Positions 24,451-35,433 of a stretch of DNA of 64,000 nucleotides are shown here, in pieces; position 1 is the first letter of the stretch, and every line of letters begins with the position of its first letter. This DNA is from an uncultured bacterium. GTDB lineage: Bacteria > Desulfobacterota > Syntrophorhabdia > Syntrophorhabdales > JANXAF01. Under the pieces are notes generated by a model. That model saw nothing but the letters and a program-made list of their open reading frames with translations. It had not been told where the DNA came from and ran no database searches. The translations under genes and the position numbers were made by a program. Location of the stretch: positions 1-64,000 of the forward strand of contig CALKEQ010000005.1 in assembly GCA_938084905.1 (NCBI GenBank), given 5' to 3'.

Positions 24451-25762
24451 TCCATGTCCTATCAGCTATCCTTCTATACGTTTTTGAGTAATTGTCGAGA
24501 AAGGGTCCCAGTTCGTTCACTATACTTTCCGCCCCATCATGCGTTGGTCGTGCGTTGTACCTTCTCACAAGTTCCCTTAAGGCTGAAGGATTGTCTATTA
24601 TCATACAAGGTGTAAGAGGATTGTCCGAGAATGGCTGATTTGCCCTTATTCCTTTGAAAAAGGGAGAAAGGAGAACTTCCTTTAAACTCTTCTCCTTTAT
24701 ATTGTCGACCGCAAAGTGAACAAAGACACATGGCTCCACATCTCCATTAGCATTTATATGAAAGTACTCCCTCCCAGCTGCTAAACAGCCATCTATGTAT
24801 GCGCCATCGTTCCAGAAGTCGCAAAGGAAGATCGGGTAAGTGTTCCTTATGACCCTGAGCCTTCTCCTTATCTCATCCCTCTCTTCTGGAAGAAGCATGA
24901 GACTCACATCAGGATTTAGACCAACGGGAATGTACTGAAAATACCAAATTACTGAGACGCCCTTTTCCACAAGTAATCTGGCAAACTCATGGGACGAAAT
25001 CTCCAGGTAATTTTCTCTCGTTTGCATAATAGAAGCACCGAAAAGAACTCCGTACTTTTTTAGCCTATCGAACACATCCATTATAAGTTTAAAGTGACCC
25101 TTACCCCTTCTTTTGTCAGTTATCTCCTCAAAACCCTCTATACTTATCATCGGTGCCACATTCCCCAGTTCTGCAAGTCTTTTAGCCACCTCGTCCGTGA
25201 TCAATGTACCGTTTGTGTAAACTTGGAAAATTATATCTCTGTGTTTCTCGTAAAGATCTAAAAGATCCGTCCTAAGAAAAGGTTCCCCCCCGGAAATCGT
25301 AACGAAATGTATGTGAAGCTCTTCCGCTTCGGTTAGAACCCTATCGATCAAATCAGTAGGTAATCCAAAATCCTTCTCATATTCCCCTGAATAACATCCG
25401 TAACACCTCATGTTGCATCTCATCGTAGGACTTATAACGAAGAAAAGAGGTGGACGGAAACCCTCTTTTTTCAGTATTTCGTCCCTCTTCTGTGTTCCGT
25501 ACAGTAGACCTAAGATGAAAAGGTTGTATATTACCCTGAATCTCACATTGGGGGCAAGTTCGTAAAGAACTTTTTCTATGAGTTTCGTTGCCGGGTGACC
25601 CTCTTCAACGTAAGATCGGAAGCTTCTAAGTATGGGCCTGTACTTCTCATCCCTTATAAGCAGATCGGCGAGTCTGAGTATGGCTGAGAGGTTTTTCATT
25701 GAAAGTCTAGAGATCATTTTGGTCATTGCTTTAACTACACGCTCACTTTCCATGAGCTTCAT
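24431..25762 (-). CDS. Radical SAM/SPASM protein of unknown substrate
   Basis: 443 residues. A helical N-terminal region of about 110 residues precedes the radical SAM core with CNMRCYGC (C-x3-C-x2-C) and TISGGEPFLRTDL. A C-terminal SPASM-like part carries GCLAAGREYFHINANGDVEPCVF and a later Cys. It is the first gene of the Moco operon, with GGTGAG three bases before the ATG, and overlaps moeA by 20 bases. Radical SAM/SPASM enzymes modify peptides or mature enzymes. Co-expression with Moco genes suggests maturation of a Mo/W enzyme, but I do not recognise the subfamily. Confidence 0.72.
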   Translation of the reverse strand: MKLMESERVVKAMTKMISRLSMKNLSAILRLADLLIRDEKYRPILRSFRSYVEEGHPATKLIEKVLYELAPNVRFRVIYNLFILGLLYGTQKRDEILKKEGFRPPLFFVISPTMRCNMRCYGCYSGEYEKDFGLPTDLIDRVLTEAEELHIHFVTISGGEPFLRTDLLDLYEKHRDIIFQVYTNGTLITDEVAKRLAELGNVAPMISIEGFEEITDKRRGKGHFKLIMDVFDRLKKYGVLFGASIMQTRENYLEISSHEFARLLVEKGVSVIWYFQYIPVGLNPDVSLMLLPEERDEIRRRLRVIRNTYPIFLCDFWNDGAYIDGCLAAGREYFHINANGDVEPCVFVHFAVDNIKEKSLKEVLLSPFFKGIRANQPFSDNPLTPCMIIDNPSALRELVRRYNARPTHDGAESIVNELGPFLDNYSKTYRRIADRTWNEEYCS

Positions 25763-25783
25763 AGGCTCACCCCCCGTGTATAA

Positions 25784-25812
25784 ATACTATAGCTCCGTTT
25801 TTTAAGTTTCAA
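25784..25812 (-). promoter_or_regulatory. Candidate promoter of the Moco operon
   Basis: Minus strand TTGAAA (25812-25807), a 17-base spacer, TAGTAT (25789-25784), then 21 bases to the ATG of the radical SAM gene, leaving room for its GGTGAG ribosome site. Confidence 0.5.
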
Positions 25813-25844
25813 CTAACTTCTTCCAAAGGATGGGCTAGCAAGTC

Positions 25845-26756
25845 TTAAATGTATGTGAGCCAGTGTTCGTACTCCTTGTGCATCCCTCTTGCAGCTTCGA
25901 AGAACTTCTTCTGAATTTTTAGAGTTACCGGACCTGGTTTTCCATCTCCTATTTTTCTTCCGTCCACGTTCACGACAGGTGTGACTTCAGCGGCAGTTCC
26001 CGTGAAAAAAACCTCGTCTGCCACGTAGAGTTCATCCCTTGAAAACCTCTCTTCTCTCACCTTAAACCCCATGTCTTCAGAGATCCTTATTACAGATTCG
26101 CGGGTAATGCCCGGAAGAATTGAGGTAAGGGGGGTGGTCTTTAGGACATTATCCCTTACTATGAATATATTTTCGCCACTGGCCTCAGATACGTATCCCT
26201 CAGTGTCTAGCATTATAGCTTCGTCATAACCACATGCTATCGCCTCTCTCTTTGCTAGTATTGAATTGACGTACTGTCCGTTCACTTTTGCCTTAGTCAT
26301 TCCAGCGTCCACATGGTGCCTTATAAAGGAGGAAACCTTTGCCTTTATCCCATTTTTTAGCCCTTCCTCCCCCAAGTACGCACCCCAAACCCAGCAGATA
26401 ACAGCAACTCTTACCTTGAAATCCTTCACGTAAAGACCTAGCTGATCACTCTCTATAAAAACGATGGGTCTGATGTAACACTCCTTAAATCCGTTTATCC
26501 TTACAATCTCCTTGCAAACCTCTTTTATCTGCTCCTTAGGATAGGGTATCTCTATGTCTATTATCTGAGCGGAATCGTAGAGTCTCCGTATATGCTCACT
26601 CAGTTTGAATATGGCGCTTCTTCCGTCGTGGCACTGATAACACCTAATTCCCTCAAAAACTCCCAATCCGTAATGGAGAGTATGGGTACACACGTGAATT
26701 TTAGCCTCGTCCCAGTTAATAAATTTTCCGTCTAACCAGACCTTTTCGGCTTTCAT
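25845..26756 (-). CDS. ilvE: Branched-chain amino acid aminotransferase
   Basis: 303 residues, class IV PLP aminotransferase. [39 protein letters not shown] with the PLP Lys, [21 protein letters not shown] and [18 protein letters not shown] match IlvE. It interconverts Leu, Ile and Val with their 2-oxo acids. It overlaps nusB by four bases and ends the long fatty-acid/riboflavin operon. D-amino-acid aminotransferase is a less likely alternative. Confidence 0.93.
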   Translation of the reverse strand: MKAEKVWLDGKFINWDEAKIHVCTHTLHYGLGVFEGIRCYQCHDGRSAIFKLSEHIRRLYDSAQIIDIEIPYPKEQIKEVCKEIVRINGFKECYIRPIVFIESDQLGLYVKDFKVRVAVICWVWGAYLGEEGLKNGIKAKVSSFIRHHVDAGMTKAKVNGQYVNSILAKREAIACGYDEAIMLDTEGYVSEASGENIFIVRDNVLKTTPLTSILPGITRESVIRISEDMGFKVREERFSRDELYVADEVFFTGTAAEVTPVVNVDGRKIGDGKPGPVTLKIQKKFFEAARGMHKEYEHWLTYI

Positions 26757-27172
26757 TTTGGAAACTCCTTCCCATAGTAAGACTTAAAAATGGAATCGAG
26801 TATGCCATTTATAAAACTACTGGAGTCTTCGCTACCGTATTTTTTTCCAAGCTCTATCGCTTCGTCTATTGCAACAAGTGGAGGTACATCCTGTGAGTAA
26901 AGCATCTCGTAAACCCCTATTCGCAAGATGTTCTTGTCAACTATAGTTAGCCTTTCCAGTCTCCAGTTCTTTGAGGCTAAAGAAATGTATCTGTCAATCT
27001 CATCCCTGTGTTCTTCTATCCCTTTCAGTAACTTTTTTGCATAGTCCACGATGACATCTTTGTAAGGGAATACCTCTGTGTACTTAACCAGGGCGCTTAG
27101 TGGATCCTCTCCATTTGTTTCCTCCTGATACAGCATTTTCAAGGCTAGCTCTCTTGCCTTTCTTCTGAGCAC
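26753..27172 (-). CDS. nusB: Transcription antitermination factor NusB
   Basis: 139 residues, all-helical. [38 protein letters not shown] and [24 protein letters not shown] are NusB signatures. It works with NusE in antitermination of rRNA operons. It starts with GTG inside the end of ribH (28-base overlap), following the ribH-nusB order common in bacteria. Confidence 0.93.
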   Translation of the reverse strand: MLRRKARELALKMLYQEETNGEDPLSALVKYTEVFPYKDVIVDYAKKLLKGIEEHRDEIDRYISLASKNWRLERLTIVDKNILRIGVYEMLYSQDVPPLVAIDEAIELGKKYGSEDSSSFINGILDSIFKSYYGKEFPK

Positions 27173-27636
27173 AATCCCTTTTCTCTTAAAAGGTTTACCA
27201 TTTCTATGACTGCGATTGCGGCGTCATATCCCTTGTTTCCAGACTTCGCTCCCGCTCTTTCTATTGCCTGCTCTAAAGTTTCACTTGTGATTATGCCAAA
27301 GGATATTGGTTTTGTGTACTCTAGAGAGGTCATGGCAATACCCTTGGCGACCTCTGTTGCCACGTAATGGAAGTGAGGGGTTGCACCCTTGATAACAGCC
27401 CCAAGACAGATTATCCCATCTATATCCTTCCTTTTTGCCAGAATCTTCGCCACAAGAGGGATCTCGAAAGAGCCTGGAGTTCTGTAAATCTCTATATCCT
27501 TATCAAGGGCTCCATTCCGTTTAAGCGCGTCAAGTGCTCCTTCAAGAAGCTTGTCCGTTATAAAACTGTTAAACCTACTGACGACTATCGCGAATCTGAA
27601 GCCTTTTGCATCGATCTTTCCTTCGTAGATATTCAT
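27145..27636 (-). CDS. ribH: 6,7-dimethyl-8-ribityllumazine synthase
   Basis: About 163 residues. [49 protein letters not shown] and [13 protein letters not shown] are lumazine synthase motifs, including the catalytic His. It condenses the RibA/D branch product with dihydroxybutanone phosphate. The ATG at 27636 with GAGGGG five bases upstream is preferred over the GTG at 27642. It lies nine bases after ribBA. Confidence 0.94.
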   Translation of the reverse strand: MNIYEGKIDAKGFRFAIVVSRFNSFITDKLLEGALDALKRNGALDKDIEIYRTPGSFEIPLVAKILAKRKDIDGIICLGAVIKGATPHFHYVATEVAKGIAMTSLEYTKPISFGIITSETLEQAIERAGAKSGNKGYDAAIAVIEMVNLLREKGLCSEERQES

Positions 27637-27645
27637 TTTCACCCC

Positions 27646-28851
27646 TCAAACACTGTTAATAATATGTCCAAGTTTTTCCCTCTTTGCCTTCAAGTACGCT
27701 ATGTTCTCTTCATTAGGTTCAACTTCAATGGGAACCCTTTCCACAACCGTAAGCCCGTACCCTTCCAATCCTTTTATTTTCCTCGGGTTGTTTGTTAAAA
27801 GTCTCATTTTCTTTATCCCCAGATCTCTTAGTATCTGTGCACCAATACCATAGTCCCTCAAGTCAGGTGGAAAACCTAAAGCCAAATTAGCCTCAACCGT
27901 ATCGTGGCCTTTGTCCTGGAGCGTGTAGGCTTTCAATTTATTCAGCAACCCTATCCCCCTGCCCTCCTGCTTCATGTATAGAAAGACACCCTTCCCTTCT
28001 CTATCGATCTGTTTTAAAGCACATCTCAACTGTTCACCACAGTCGCACCTCAAGGAGGCAAACACATCTCCAGTGAGACATTCAGAGTGGACTCTTACGA
28101 GGATCGGTTCCTCTGGATCTATTTCCCCTTTTACAAGGGCAATGTGAACCTGCTTGTCGATTTCATTTTCGTAAGCAATGAGCTTAAACTCTCCTGCGTA
28201 CCCTGTGGGAAGTCTTGTCTCTACGACCCTTCTCACGAATTTTTCAGTCTTTGTCCTGTACTTTATTATATCGGCAATAGTCACAATTTTCAGGTTGTGC
28301 TTTTCAGCAAATTTTTCGAGGTCTGGAAGCCTGGCCATGGAACCGTCCTCTTTCATTATCTCGCATATAACACCGGCAGGTTTAAGTCCGGCAAGTCTTG
28401 CAAGATCCACTGATGCCTCGGTATGTCCCACTCTTACGAGGACTCCTCCGTTTTTAGCTATCAAGGGAAAAACGTGACCTGGCCTTACGAGATCTTCAGG
28501 CTTTGTATTATCGTCTATGGCCACCTTTATTGTTCTTGCCCTGTCGTAGGCAGATATTCCCGATGTTATCCCCTCTCTTGCTTCAATTGAGACTGTGAAA
28601 GCGGTCTGGAAAGGAGAGGTGTTGTCCTTCACCATAAGTGGCAGATCAAGTTTCTTTGCCATCTCCTCAGTGATGGAAAGGCAGATGAGGCCACAGGCAA
28701 AACGAGCCATAAATGTAATAGCTTCAGGAGTAACCTTCTCTGCGGCAATCATCAAATCTCCTTCATTTTCCCTGTCCTCGTCGTCAACTATTATGACCAT
28801 CTTTCCGTTTCTGACATCTTCTAGTACTTCCTCTATATTGGCTATTGCCAT
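27646..28851 (-). CDS. ribBA: Bifunctional 3,4-dihydroxy-2-butanone 4-phosphate synthase / GTP cyclohydrolase II
   Basis: 401 residues. Residues 1-200 form RibB ([46 protein letters not shown]). Residues about 205-395 form RibA with zinc ligands in [20 protein letters not shown] and the QEGRGIGL loop. It feeds both branches of riboflavin synthesis. Both halves look complete. It lies four bases after ribE. Confidence 0.95.
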   Translation of the reverse strand: MAIANIEEVLEDVRNGKMVIIVDDEDRENEGDLMIAAEKVTPEAITFMARFACGLICLSITEEMAKKLDLPLMVKDNTSPFQTAFTVSIEAREGITSGISAYDRARTIKVAIDDNTKPEDLVRPGHVFPLIAKNGGVLVRVGHTEASVDLARLAGLKPAGVICEIMKEDGSMARLPDLEKFAEKHNLKIVTIADIIKYRTKTEKFVRRVVETRLPTGYAGEFKLIAYENEIDKQVHIALVKGEIDPEEPILVRVHSECLTGDVFASLRCDCGEQLRCALKQIDREGKGVFLYMKQEGRGIGLLNKLKAYTLQDKGHDTVEANLALGFPPDLRDYGIGAQILRDLGIKKMRLLTNNPRKIKGLEGYGLTVVERVPIEVEPNEENIAYLKAKREKLGHIINSV

Positions 28852-28855
28852 ATGA

Positions 28856-29497
28856 TCACCCCTTTATATAACCGTATTTGAAGAGGAAGTCGTAGTCTAT
28901 TCCTTTTTTTTCCTTCTGCAACATCTTTTCCAGATATTTTCCCAGTATGTCGGTCTCGATATTTACCTTGTCTCCGACTCTTTTACTTCCTATTGTTGTC
29001 CTGGAGGCTGTATACGGCACAATATTGACGGTAAATCTATTATCACTTTGGTCATTGACTGTCAAGCTTATGCCATCTACCGCTATAGAACCCTTCTTTA
29101 CTATGTACCTTGTCACCTCGTAAGGAACGATTATTTCAAGCACTATGGAATCTCCAGAACTTCTTCTTCCCTGAACAATACCTACGCATTCCACGTGACC
29201 TGTAACGATATGACCGTGAAATCTTCCGTCCGCACGGAGCGCCCTCTCCAGGTTTACCCTGTCACCCCTTTTTTTGTCACCTAGGGTTGTAACTCTCTGC
29301 GTCTCCAGAGATACATCGCAGAAAAAGGCATTAGAGGATTTTCCCGTTACTGTGAGGCAAACGCCGTCAACAGAGATACTGTCTCCCTCTTTTATCTCTG
29401 CAAGTGGGATACCGGTCTTTATGCCAATCTTTATTTTGCCCGACTCTTTCGATACTTCTACGATTTCTCCGATATCTTCAATAATCCCCGTGAACAT
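28856..29497 (-). CDS. ribE: Riboflavin synthase alpha chain
   Basis: 213 residues made of two tandem lumazine-binding domains. The first starts [10 protein letters not shown] and both contain the SVDGVCLTV / AVDGISLTV motif; GHIVTGHVE closes the first. It converts two lumazines to riboflavin. The ATG at 29497 gives the family's standard MFTGI start and lies inside the last codons of ribD. The open frame's earlier start is not used. Confidence 0.95.
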   Translation of the reverse strand: MFTGIIEDIGEIVEVSKESGKIKIGIKTGIPLAEIKEGDSISVDGVCLTVTGKSSNAFFCDVSLETQRVTTLGDKKRGDRVNLERALRADGRFHGHIVTGHVECVGIVQGRRSSGDSIVLEIIVPYEVTRYIVKKGSIAVDGISLTVNDQSDNRFTVNIVPYTASRTTIGSKRVGDKVNIETDILGKYLEKMLQKEKKGIDYDFLFKYGYIKG

Positions 29498-30581
29498 AGC
29501 CCTCAACGCATATGTCATCCCCTATTTTCCTTAACCTTTCAATCTTAAGTTTTTGCGCATCTTTCAGAAATTCTATTCCTCTACCGCCTATCATGCTCAT
29601 TGCATTTTTTCCCCCTATGAACATGGGAGAGTAAAAAAGAATGAACTTATCCAGTAGCCCGTGCTTTAGGAGGCTACTGTTTACCTCTCCCCCTCCCTCA
29701 ACAAGGACACTCATTATTTCCCTTTTATATAGCTCACGAGCCACCTCAAGAATCGAAACCCTCCCATCTTCATCCTTATTTACCTTTACCACTTCTACTC
29801 CCATAGATCTTAGTTTTGCCTCTTTGCTCTCTTCCGAGTCTGAAGTGAAAACGATAGTTTTGAAGTCCTTTGCAGTCCTAACTATGTTTGAGGAGATCGG
29901 GATCCTCAGTTTTGTGTCTAGGATTACTCTCACGGGGATTTTTTTAGGTCTTTCATTCCGCGGTATGAGCATAGGGTTATCCACTATAACAGTATTTATT
30001 CCAGCCATGATTCCATCAACCTTTTCCCTAAGACGGTTTACATACTTTCTCGATTCTTCACCAGATATCCATTTGGAGTCGCAGGTTCTCGTTGCAATTT
30101 TTCCATCCAAGCTGCATGCAGATTTCATGATAAAAAAAGGTCTTTTTTTTTCAACATTTACGATGAATACTTCATTTAGCTTTTTAGCCTTTTCTTCTAG
30201 TACCCCAACTGTTAAAGATATTCCTGCCTCCTTTAGCATCTCAATCCCTTTTCCGTTCACAGAAGGGTTTGGGTCCTGCATGGCTATTACAACCCTTTTT
30301 ATTCCCGCCTTAACAATCTCCGGGACACAGGGAGGAGTCCTCCCATAATGAACACATGGTTCTAAATTGACGTAAAGGGTTGAACCTTTTAAATCTTCGC
30401 TGGCGCTATTTATAGCCAAAACCTCCGCATGCGGAGATCCGCATTTTTTATGGTAACCCTTTCCAATTATCTTCCCCTTTTTCACAATCAAGGCTCCGAC
30501 CATGGGATTGGGGGAGACTAGCCCTTCCCCTTTTTTTGCCAGCTTGAGAACTAGATTCATGTAATGTTCATCATCCAACAT
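29478..30581 (-). CDS. ribD: Bifunctional diaminohydroxyphosphoribosylaminopyrimidine deaminase / reductase
   Basis: 367 residues. The deaminase half has the zinc site HAEVLAI and [12 protein letters not shown]. The reductase half has [22 protein letters not shown] and [12 protein letters not shown]. It performs the second and third steps of the GTP branch of riboflavin synthesis. It overlaps nrdR by 11 bases and ribE by 20. No FMN riboswitch precedes it, since it sits deep in the operon. Confidence 0.95.
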   Translation of the reverse strand: MLDDEHYMNLVLKLAKKGEGLVSPNPMVGALIVKKGKIIGKGYHKKCGSPHAEVLAINSASEDLKGSTLYVNLEPCVHYGRTPPCVPEIVKAGIKRVVIAMQDPNPSVNGKGIEMLKEAGISLTVGVLEEKAKKLNEVFIVNVEKKRPFFIMKSACSLDGKIATRTCDSKWISGEESRKYVNRLREKVDGIMAGINTVIVDNPMLIPRNERPKKIPVRVILDTKLRIPISSNIVRTAKDFKTIVFTSDSEESKEAKLRSMGVEVVKVNKDEDGRVSILEVARELYKREIMSVLVEGGGEVNSSLLKHGLLDKFILFYSPMFIGGKNAMSMIGGRGIEFLKDAQKLKIERLRKIGDDICVEGYVHGDY

Positions 30582-31053
30582 TATCCTTCTTTTTCTCCTC
30601 CCTCTTTAAAAGAAGACCCTTTAATTCTTCCATGAACTCATTTATGTCCTTGAACTGTCTGTAAACGGATGCAAACCGCACATAGGCTATCTCATCGAGC
30701 TTTTTGAGTTCATCCATCACCATCTCCCCTATGTCTTTGGCGCTGATCTCCCTTTCCCCCCTTTCAAGTAGATTGTACTCTATCCTTGACACTATCCTTT
30801 CTATTGAGGCAATGCTTACTGGCCTTTTTTCACACGCTTTTTTAAGTCCATTGAGGATTTTAGTCCTGTCAAAGGCTTCTCTCCTTCCGTCTTTTTTTAT
30901 CACCATGGGGAGGCCTTCCTCCACCCTTTCTGTAGTGGAAAACCTTTTTCCGCACTTAAGACACTCTCTCTTCCGCTTAATTGAGTCTAGCTCTTTGCTA
31001 ACCCTCGAATCTAAGACCTTACTTTCCAGATCACCGCAATAAGGACACTTCAT
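30571..31053 (-). CDS. nrdR: Transcriptional repressor NrdR
   Basis: 160 residues: N-terminal zinc ribbon ([17 protein letters not shown] ... [13 protein letters not shown]) and an ATP-cone (about residues 49-139, [17 protein letters not shown]). It represses ribonucleotide reductase genes according to ATP/dATP. It lies between the dCMP deaminase gene and ribD, as in many Geobacter-like genomes. No NrdR box was recognised in this window. Confidence 0.95.
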   Translation of the reverse strand: MKCPYCGDLESKVLDSRVSKELDSIKRKRECLKCGKRFSTTERVEEGLPMVIKKDGRREAFDRTKILNGLKKACEKRPVSIASIERIVSRIEYNLLERGEREISAKDIGEMVMDELKKLDEIAYVRFASVYRQFKDINEFMEELKGLLLKREEKKKDNVG

Positions 31054-31055
31054 CG

Positions 31056-31502
31056 TTACACCTTGTGAAGTTCAATCTTCGCTTCTGAGATCAGTTGAAT
31101 GGAAAGATCGTCAGGATAGCCTTCCTTATACACAATTGACCTTATCCCAGCATTTATTAACATCTTCATGCAAATTGAACAGGGAAGGTGAGTGGAGTAT
31201 AGGACGGCTTCCTTTATTGAGACTCCGTGGTAGGCGGCCTGGATTATGGCGTTTTGCTCAGCGTGTAGACCCCTACAAAGCTCATGCCTCTCACCTGGAG
31301 CAATCTCCAGTTTCTCCCTCATACAACCCGTCTCTGTACAGTGGGCAAGACTCACCGGTGCGCCATTGTAGCCCGTAGAAAGGATCCTCTTCTCCTTGAC
31401 TATTATAGCCCCCACTTTCCTCCTTATGCACGTTGATCGCTTTGACACAATCTGAGCGATCTCCATAAAATAACTATTCCAGTCAGGTCTTTTCTCTGAC
31501 AT
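31056..31502 (-). CDS. dCMP deaminase family protein (ComEB-like)
   Basis: 148 residues of the zinc-dependent cytidine/deoxycytidylate deaminase family: STGYNGAP, the zinc site HAEQNAI and [14 protein letters not shown]. It deaminates dCMP to dUMP for dTMP supply. Two adjacent ATGs (31505 and 31502) lie in the last codons of glyA. The second has GGAG four bases away and is used. The long N-terminal extension of the open frame is not family-like and is left out. Confidence 0.92.
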   Translation of the reverse strand: MSEKRPDWNSYFMEIAQIVSKRSTCIRRKVGAIIVKEKRILSTGYNGAPVSLAHCTETGCMREKLEIAPGERHELCRGLHAEQNAIIQAAYHGVSIKEAVLYSTHLPCSICMKMLINAGIRSIVYKEGYPDDLSIQLISEAKIELHKV

Positions 31503-32766
31503 CATTCTCCGACGAAAAAAAACGGGAATAAAAGGGGAACCTTTTGCACAGTTCGTGAACTTTCTTCCTTGTCTCTTCTTTAACAGATCTGTCGTTAATC
31601 CCTTGAAGAACGTCATGGATGAGCCTTGCAATCACTTTCATTTCGCTCTCCTTCATTCCCCTTGCGGTGATTGCGGGAGTCCCGATCCTTATTCCACTAG
31701 TAACTGCGGGACTTTTTCTGTCAAAGGGGATCAGATTTTTGTTAACCATTATCCCGCACTCTTCTAGAGCTTCTTGTGCTTCTTTGCCAGTTACGTTCCT
31801 GTCTGAAAGGTCGACAAGGAAAAGATGCGTATCCGTCCCCCCAGAAACTATCCTGTAATTTAGTCTTCCTATTTCTGCGCAGAGTGCTTTTGCATTTTTT
31901 ATTATCTGTTCCTGATACTTTTTAAACTCTTCAGTCATTGCGTTTTTTAAAGCCACAGCCTTTGCAGCTATAACGTGCATTAAGGGTCCACCTTGAATAC
32001 CTGGGAAAACAGCTGCATCTATAGCTCTTGCAAATTCCTTTTTACACAGGATTATTCCACCTCTTGGACCTCTCAAGGTCTTGTGGGTTGTGGCTGTAAC
32101 AAAATCCGCGTGTTCCACTGGATTGGGATGGCAGCCTGCGGCAACCAGCCCTGCGATGTGAGCCATGTCGACCATAAGATAGGCACCAATTTTATCCGCA
32201 ATTTCTCTAAACCTCTTAAAATCGATAATCCGGGAGTAAGAGCTTGCTCCAGTTACTATAAGTTTCGGCTTTTCCTTTAACGCTATTCTTTCTATTTCAT
32301 CATAGTCAAGAAGCTCATTTTCTCTTGATACTCCGTAGGTTACCGCTCTGTAAATTCCTCCCGAGAAGCTGACAGATGCTCCGTGGGTTAAATGGCCTCC
32401 GTGTGCTATGTCAAGGCCCATTACCTTATCTCCTGGCTTTAAAACGGCGTAGTAGACCGCAAGATTTGCATTTGTTCCAGAATGGGGCTGAACATTGGCA
32501 TGTTCAGCGTGAAAGAGCTCCTTTGCCCTATCTATAGCAATCTGTTCTATCTCATCTAGGTACTTGCAGCCGCTGTAGTACCGCTTGTTAGGATACCCTT
32601 CCGCGTACTTATTTGTCAGGACGCTTCCCTGTACTATTAAGATCTCCTCGTCAGCGTAGTTTTCCGAGGGGATGAGGATGAGACTGTATTCTTCCCTTTC
32701 AAGCTCCTTTTTTATAAGATCATAGATTTCAGGATCCTTATCCTTCAGTTTCTCGAAAGCATTCAT
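31483..32766 (-). CDS. glyA: Serine hydroxymethyltransferase
   Basis: 427 residues. [28 protein letters not shown], the PLP Lys in [12 protein letters not shown], and [15 protein letters not shown] are GlyA signatures. It converts serine and tetrahydrofolate to glycine and methylene-tetrahydrofolate, used next by thymidylate and purine synthesis. It overlaps rpiB by 29 bases. It looks complete, with a short charged tail. Confidence 0.96.
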   Translation of the reverse strand: MNAFEKLKDKDPEIYDLIKKELEREEYSLILIPSENYADEEILIVQGSVLTNKYAEGYPNKRYYSGCKYLDEIEQIAIDRAKELFHAEHANVQPHSGTNANLAVYYAVLKPGDKVMGLDIAHGGHLTHGASVSFSGGIYRAVTYGVSRENELLDYDEIERIALKEKPKLIVTGASSYSRIIDFKRFREIADKIGAYLMVDMAHIAGLVAAGCHPNPVEHADFVTATTHKTLRGPRGGIILCKKEFARAIDAAVFPGIQGGPLMHVIAAKAVALKNAMTEEFKKYQEQIIKNAKALCAEIGRLNYRIVSGGTDTHLFLVDLSDRNVTGKEAQEALEECGIMVNKNLIPFDRKSPAVTSGIRIGTPAITARGMKESEMKVIARLIHDVLQGINDRSVKEETRKKVHELCKRFPFYSRFFSSENDVREKT

Positions 32767-33199
32767 CTTCCCATTCCTCTATTTTCTTTAGCCTTCCTGC
32801 GTGTCTTCCACCTTCAAATGGAGTATTCAACCACACATCGAGTATCTCAGCAGCCAGTTCTTTCGCGGTCATCCTCCCACCTAGTACAAGTACATTTGCG
32901 TCAAGATGCCTTCTGCTCTGGATAGCTCCGTAAAGGTCATAAACGAGAGCAGCTCTGATCCTTTTAACTTTATTTGCAACAACACACATCCCTATTCCCG
33001 TGCCGCATACAAGAACTCCCCTATCTGCATCACCGCGCGAGACAATTCGGGCAACCTTCAAACCGTAATCTGGATAATCGGACGGACTTTTATCATTTAC
33101 TCCAAAATCTAGAACTTGATGGCCCCTCTTTGAAATTTCAACCTTTAGAAACTCTTTGAGATCGTATCCAGCATGGTCTGAACCGATTGCAATCCTCAT
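32738..33199 (-). CDS. rpiB: Ribose-5-phosphate isomerase B
   Basis: 153 residues. [31 protein letters not shown] with the active-site Cys, and [14 protein letters not shown] are RpiB motifs. It interconverts ribose-5-P and ribulose-5-P, the latter a riboflavin precursor used by RibBA downstream. It overlaps fabF by four bases. The LacAB galactose-6-P isomerases are related but would come as a pair. Confidence 0.94.
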   Translation of the reverse strand: MRIAIGSDHAGYDLKEFLKVEISKRGHQVLDFGVNDKSPSDYPDYGLKVARIVSRGDADRGVLVCGTGIGMCVVANKVKRIRAALVYDLYGAIQSRRHLDANVLVLGGRMTAKELAAEILDVWLNTPFEGGRHAGRLKKIEEWEDECFRETEG

Positions 33200-34437
33200 T
33201 CAGTGAACCTTCTGAATATAAGAACGGAGTTTGTTCCTCCAAATCCAAAAGAATTGGTCATGGCAACATCTATTCTCTTTTCCCTAGCGACGTTGGGAAC
33301 ATAGTCAAGATCACACTTTGGGTCTGGATTCTCGTAATTTATGGTTGGTGGACATACATTATCCCTTATACTCAGGATTGTAAATATTGCCTCAACTGCC
33401 CCTGCCGCTCCTAGCAAATGGCCAATCATGGATTTTGTTGAGCTTACCGGGATTCGGTAGGCGTACTCTCCAAAGACTTTTTTTATCGCAAAGGTTTCTA
33501 TAGCATCATTCAGTTCTGTCGAGGTTCCATGAGCATTAATGTAGTCAACATCTCGAGGATCTATTCTTGCATCTGAAATGGCCATCTGCATACATTTTAT
33601 GAAACCTTCTCCGTCCGGACACGGTGCAGTTATATGGTATGCGTCTGAATTGTAACCGTATCCTATCAATTCCGCGTAAATTCTAGCTCCTCTTTTCTTT
33701 GCGTGGCTAATTTCCTCAAGCACAACTACTCCTGCACCCTCTCCGACAACGAAACCGTCCCTATCCCTATCGAAGGGCCTGGAGGCTTTCTCTGGAGGAT
33801 CGTTTCTTGTGGAGAGGGCCTTCATCGCGTTGAACCCACCTATTGTTAAAGGGGTGAGATTGGCCTCAGTACCGCCAGCAATCATCACGTCAGCATCTCC
33901 GTACTGGATTATTCGAAAAGCCTCACCTATGGAATGGGAACCTGTGGCGCATGCGGTTACTATGCACAGATTGGGCCCTTTTAGTCCATATTTCATCGCT
34001 ACGTGACCTGATGCCTCATTGGCGATTAGCATAGGTATAAAAAATGGAGAAATCCTAGAAGGTCCTTTTTCAAGAAGAACCTTATGATAATGTTCCAACG
34101 TTGGTAACCCTCCAAGACCTGTTCCAATTACAACCCCTATTCTTTCTGGAATTTCCTTCGAGAAGTCTATTCCCGAGTCTTCAATTGCTATTTTGCTTGC
34201 AGCCATTGCGTACTGGATGAAAAGGTCCATTCTTTTCAGATCTTTCGGATTTACGTATTCCTCTGCTTTGAAATCCTTTATTTCTCCCGCTATTTTCGTT
34301 TCGTGATTTTTTGTGTCAAATCTCGTGATGTAGGAAATACCCGATTCTCCATTTAGTATCCTCTTCCACACATTATCTATTCCTGTACCCAGCGGTGTTA
34401 CAAGTCCCAATCCTGTGACTACTACTCTCCTTCTCAT
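33196..34437 (-). CDS. fabF: 3-oxoacyl-[ACP] synthase II
   Basis: 413 residues. The Cys-His-His triad is visible in [25 protein letters not shown] and [16 protein letters not shown], with [11 protein letters not shown] near the end. It elongates acyl-ACP with malonyl-ACP. It overlaps acpP by four bases. No FabH is encoded in this operon, so initiation must be handled elsewhere or by another enzyme. Confidence 0.96.
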   Translation of the reverse strand: MRRRVVVTGLGLVTPLGTGIDNVWKRILNGESGISYITRFDTKNHETKIAGEIKDFKAEEYVNPKDLKRMDLFIQYAMAASKIAIEDSGIDFSKEIPERIGVVIGTGLGGLPTLEHYHKVLLEKGPSRISPFFIPMLIANEASGHVAMKYGLKGPNLCIVTACATGSHSIGEAFRIIQYGDADVMIAGGTEANLTPLTIGGFNAMKALSTRNDPPEKASRPFDRDRDGFVVGEGAGVVVLEEISHAKKRGARIYAELIGYGYNSDAYHITAPCPDGEGFIKCMQMAISDARIDPRDVDYINAHGTSTELNDAIETFAIKKVFGEYAYRIPVSSTKSMIGHLLGAAGAVEAIFTILSIRDNVCPPTINYENPDPKCDLDYVPNVAREKRIDVAMTNSFGFGGTNSVLIFRRFTE

Positions 34438-34679
34438 TCTGCTTTCGCCCTTATCCTTTCCTCTATGTATCTTACTGCGTCACCAACGGTCTGGATCTTT
34501 TCCGCATCCTCATCCGGAATCTCTATTCCGTATTCGTCCTCAAAAGCCATTATCAGTTCCACAATATCAAGGGAGTCAGCTCCAAGATCGTCGATGAACT
34601 TTGCTTCTTCCGTTACTTCAGCTTCGTTAACACCGAGCTGTTCTACTATGATTTTTTTTACTTTTTCAGCTACTGTCAT
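34434..34679 (-). CDS. acpP: Acyl carrier protein
   Basis: 81 residues, acidic and helical, with the phosphopantetheine Ser in [17 protein letters not shown]. It carries growing fatty acids between the Fab enzymes encoded around it. GGAGG precedes the ATG. The chain ends with a slightly basic tail (RIRAKAE). Confidence 0.97.
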   Translation of the reverse strand: MTVAEKVKKIIVEQLGVNEAEVTEEAKFIDDLGADSLDIVELIMAFEDEYGIEIPDEDAEKIQTVGDAVRYIEERIRAKAE

Positions 34680-34707
34680 TTAGCCACCTCCTCAATTCTA
34701 TCGTTAT

Positions 34708-35433
34708 TTACATGTATAAACCTCCGCTCACGTTAATAACCTCTCCTGTTATGTAAGCGCTATATTCGGATAACAAAAAATAGACGACTTTTGCAACATC
34801 TATAGGCTCCCCTGGCCTCCTCAATGGAATCATCCTTAAAATTTCCTCCTTCGTCTTCTCACTTAAAGCCTCGGTCATCTCAGTTCTTATAAAACCTGGC
34901 GCAACAACATTCGCTCTGATACCCCTCTCGCCGTACTCCTTAGCAACACTTTTCGTAAAACCGATGACACCTGCCTTTGATGCTGCGTAGTTGGACTGAC
35001 CAACATTTCCTGTAAGTCCGGCGATCGAACTTATATTCACAATCGAACCACCATTCTTCAGCATGTACTTAAGAGCAGCTTTCGTACAGTTGTACATTCC
35101 CTTAAGATTAACAGCTATAACCCTGTCCCACTCCTCCTCCCTCATTCTTAAAAGGAGACGATCTGCTGTGATACCTGCGTTATTCACAAGATTATCTATT
35201 CTCCCCATCTCGTTGTAAACAGAATCTACCGCCTCCTCCACTGATCTAAAATCGCTTACATCCACCCGAAGGTAGAGGGCCTTTCTTCCCAGATTTTTCA
35301 CTTCCCTCGCAGTCTCTGATCCGTCAATCATGTCGAATATGGCTATATCTCCCCCCTTCTCGGCAAGGAAAACCGCTATTGCCCTCCCTATCCCTCTTGC
35401 TCCTCCTGTAACAATAGTTACCGTTCCCTTCAT
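34708..35433 (-). CDS. fabG: 3-oxoacyl-[ACP] reductase
   Basis: 241 residues, short-chain dehydrogenase. TGGARGIGRAIA is the NADP site, NNAGITADRLLLRM and the catalytic S..Y..K (NISSIAGLTGNVGQSNYAASKAG broken by the loop) are present, and it ends DVAKVVYFLLSEYSAYITG. It reduces 3-oxoacyl-ACP. It lies between fabD and acpP as in standard fab operons. Confidence 0.95.
   Translation of the reverse strand: MKGTVTIVTGGARGIGRAIAVFLAEKGGDIAIFDMIDGSETAREVKNLGRKALYLRVDVSDFRSVEEAVDSVYNEMGRIDNLVNNAGITADRLLLRMREEEWDRVIAVNLKGMYNCTKAALKYMLKNGGSIVNISSIAGLTGNVGQSNYAASKAGVIGFTKSVAKEYGERGIRANVVAPGFIRTEMTEALSEKTKEEILRMIPLRRPGEPIDVAKVVYFLLSEYSAYITGEVINVSGGLYM

Noticed and set aside
30571..30700. FMN riboswitch in front of ribD
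   Set aside because: ribD starts inside nrdR with no leader; no riboswitch-like structure or conserved motifs seen.
31503..31631. N-terminal extension of the dCMP deaminase
   Set aside because: It lies inside glyA in another frame, and the family begins near the ATG at 31502.
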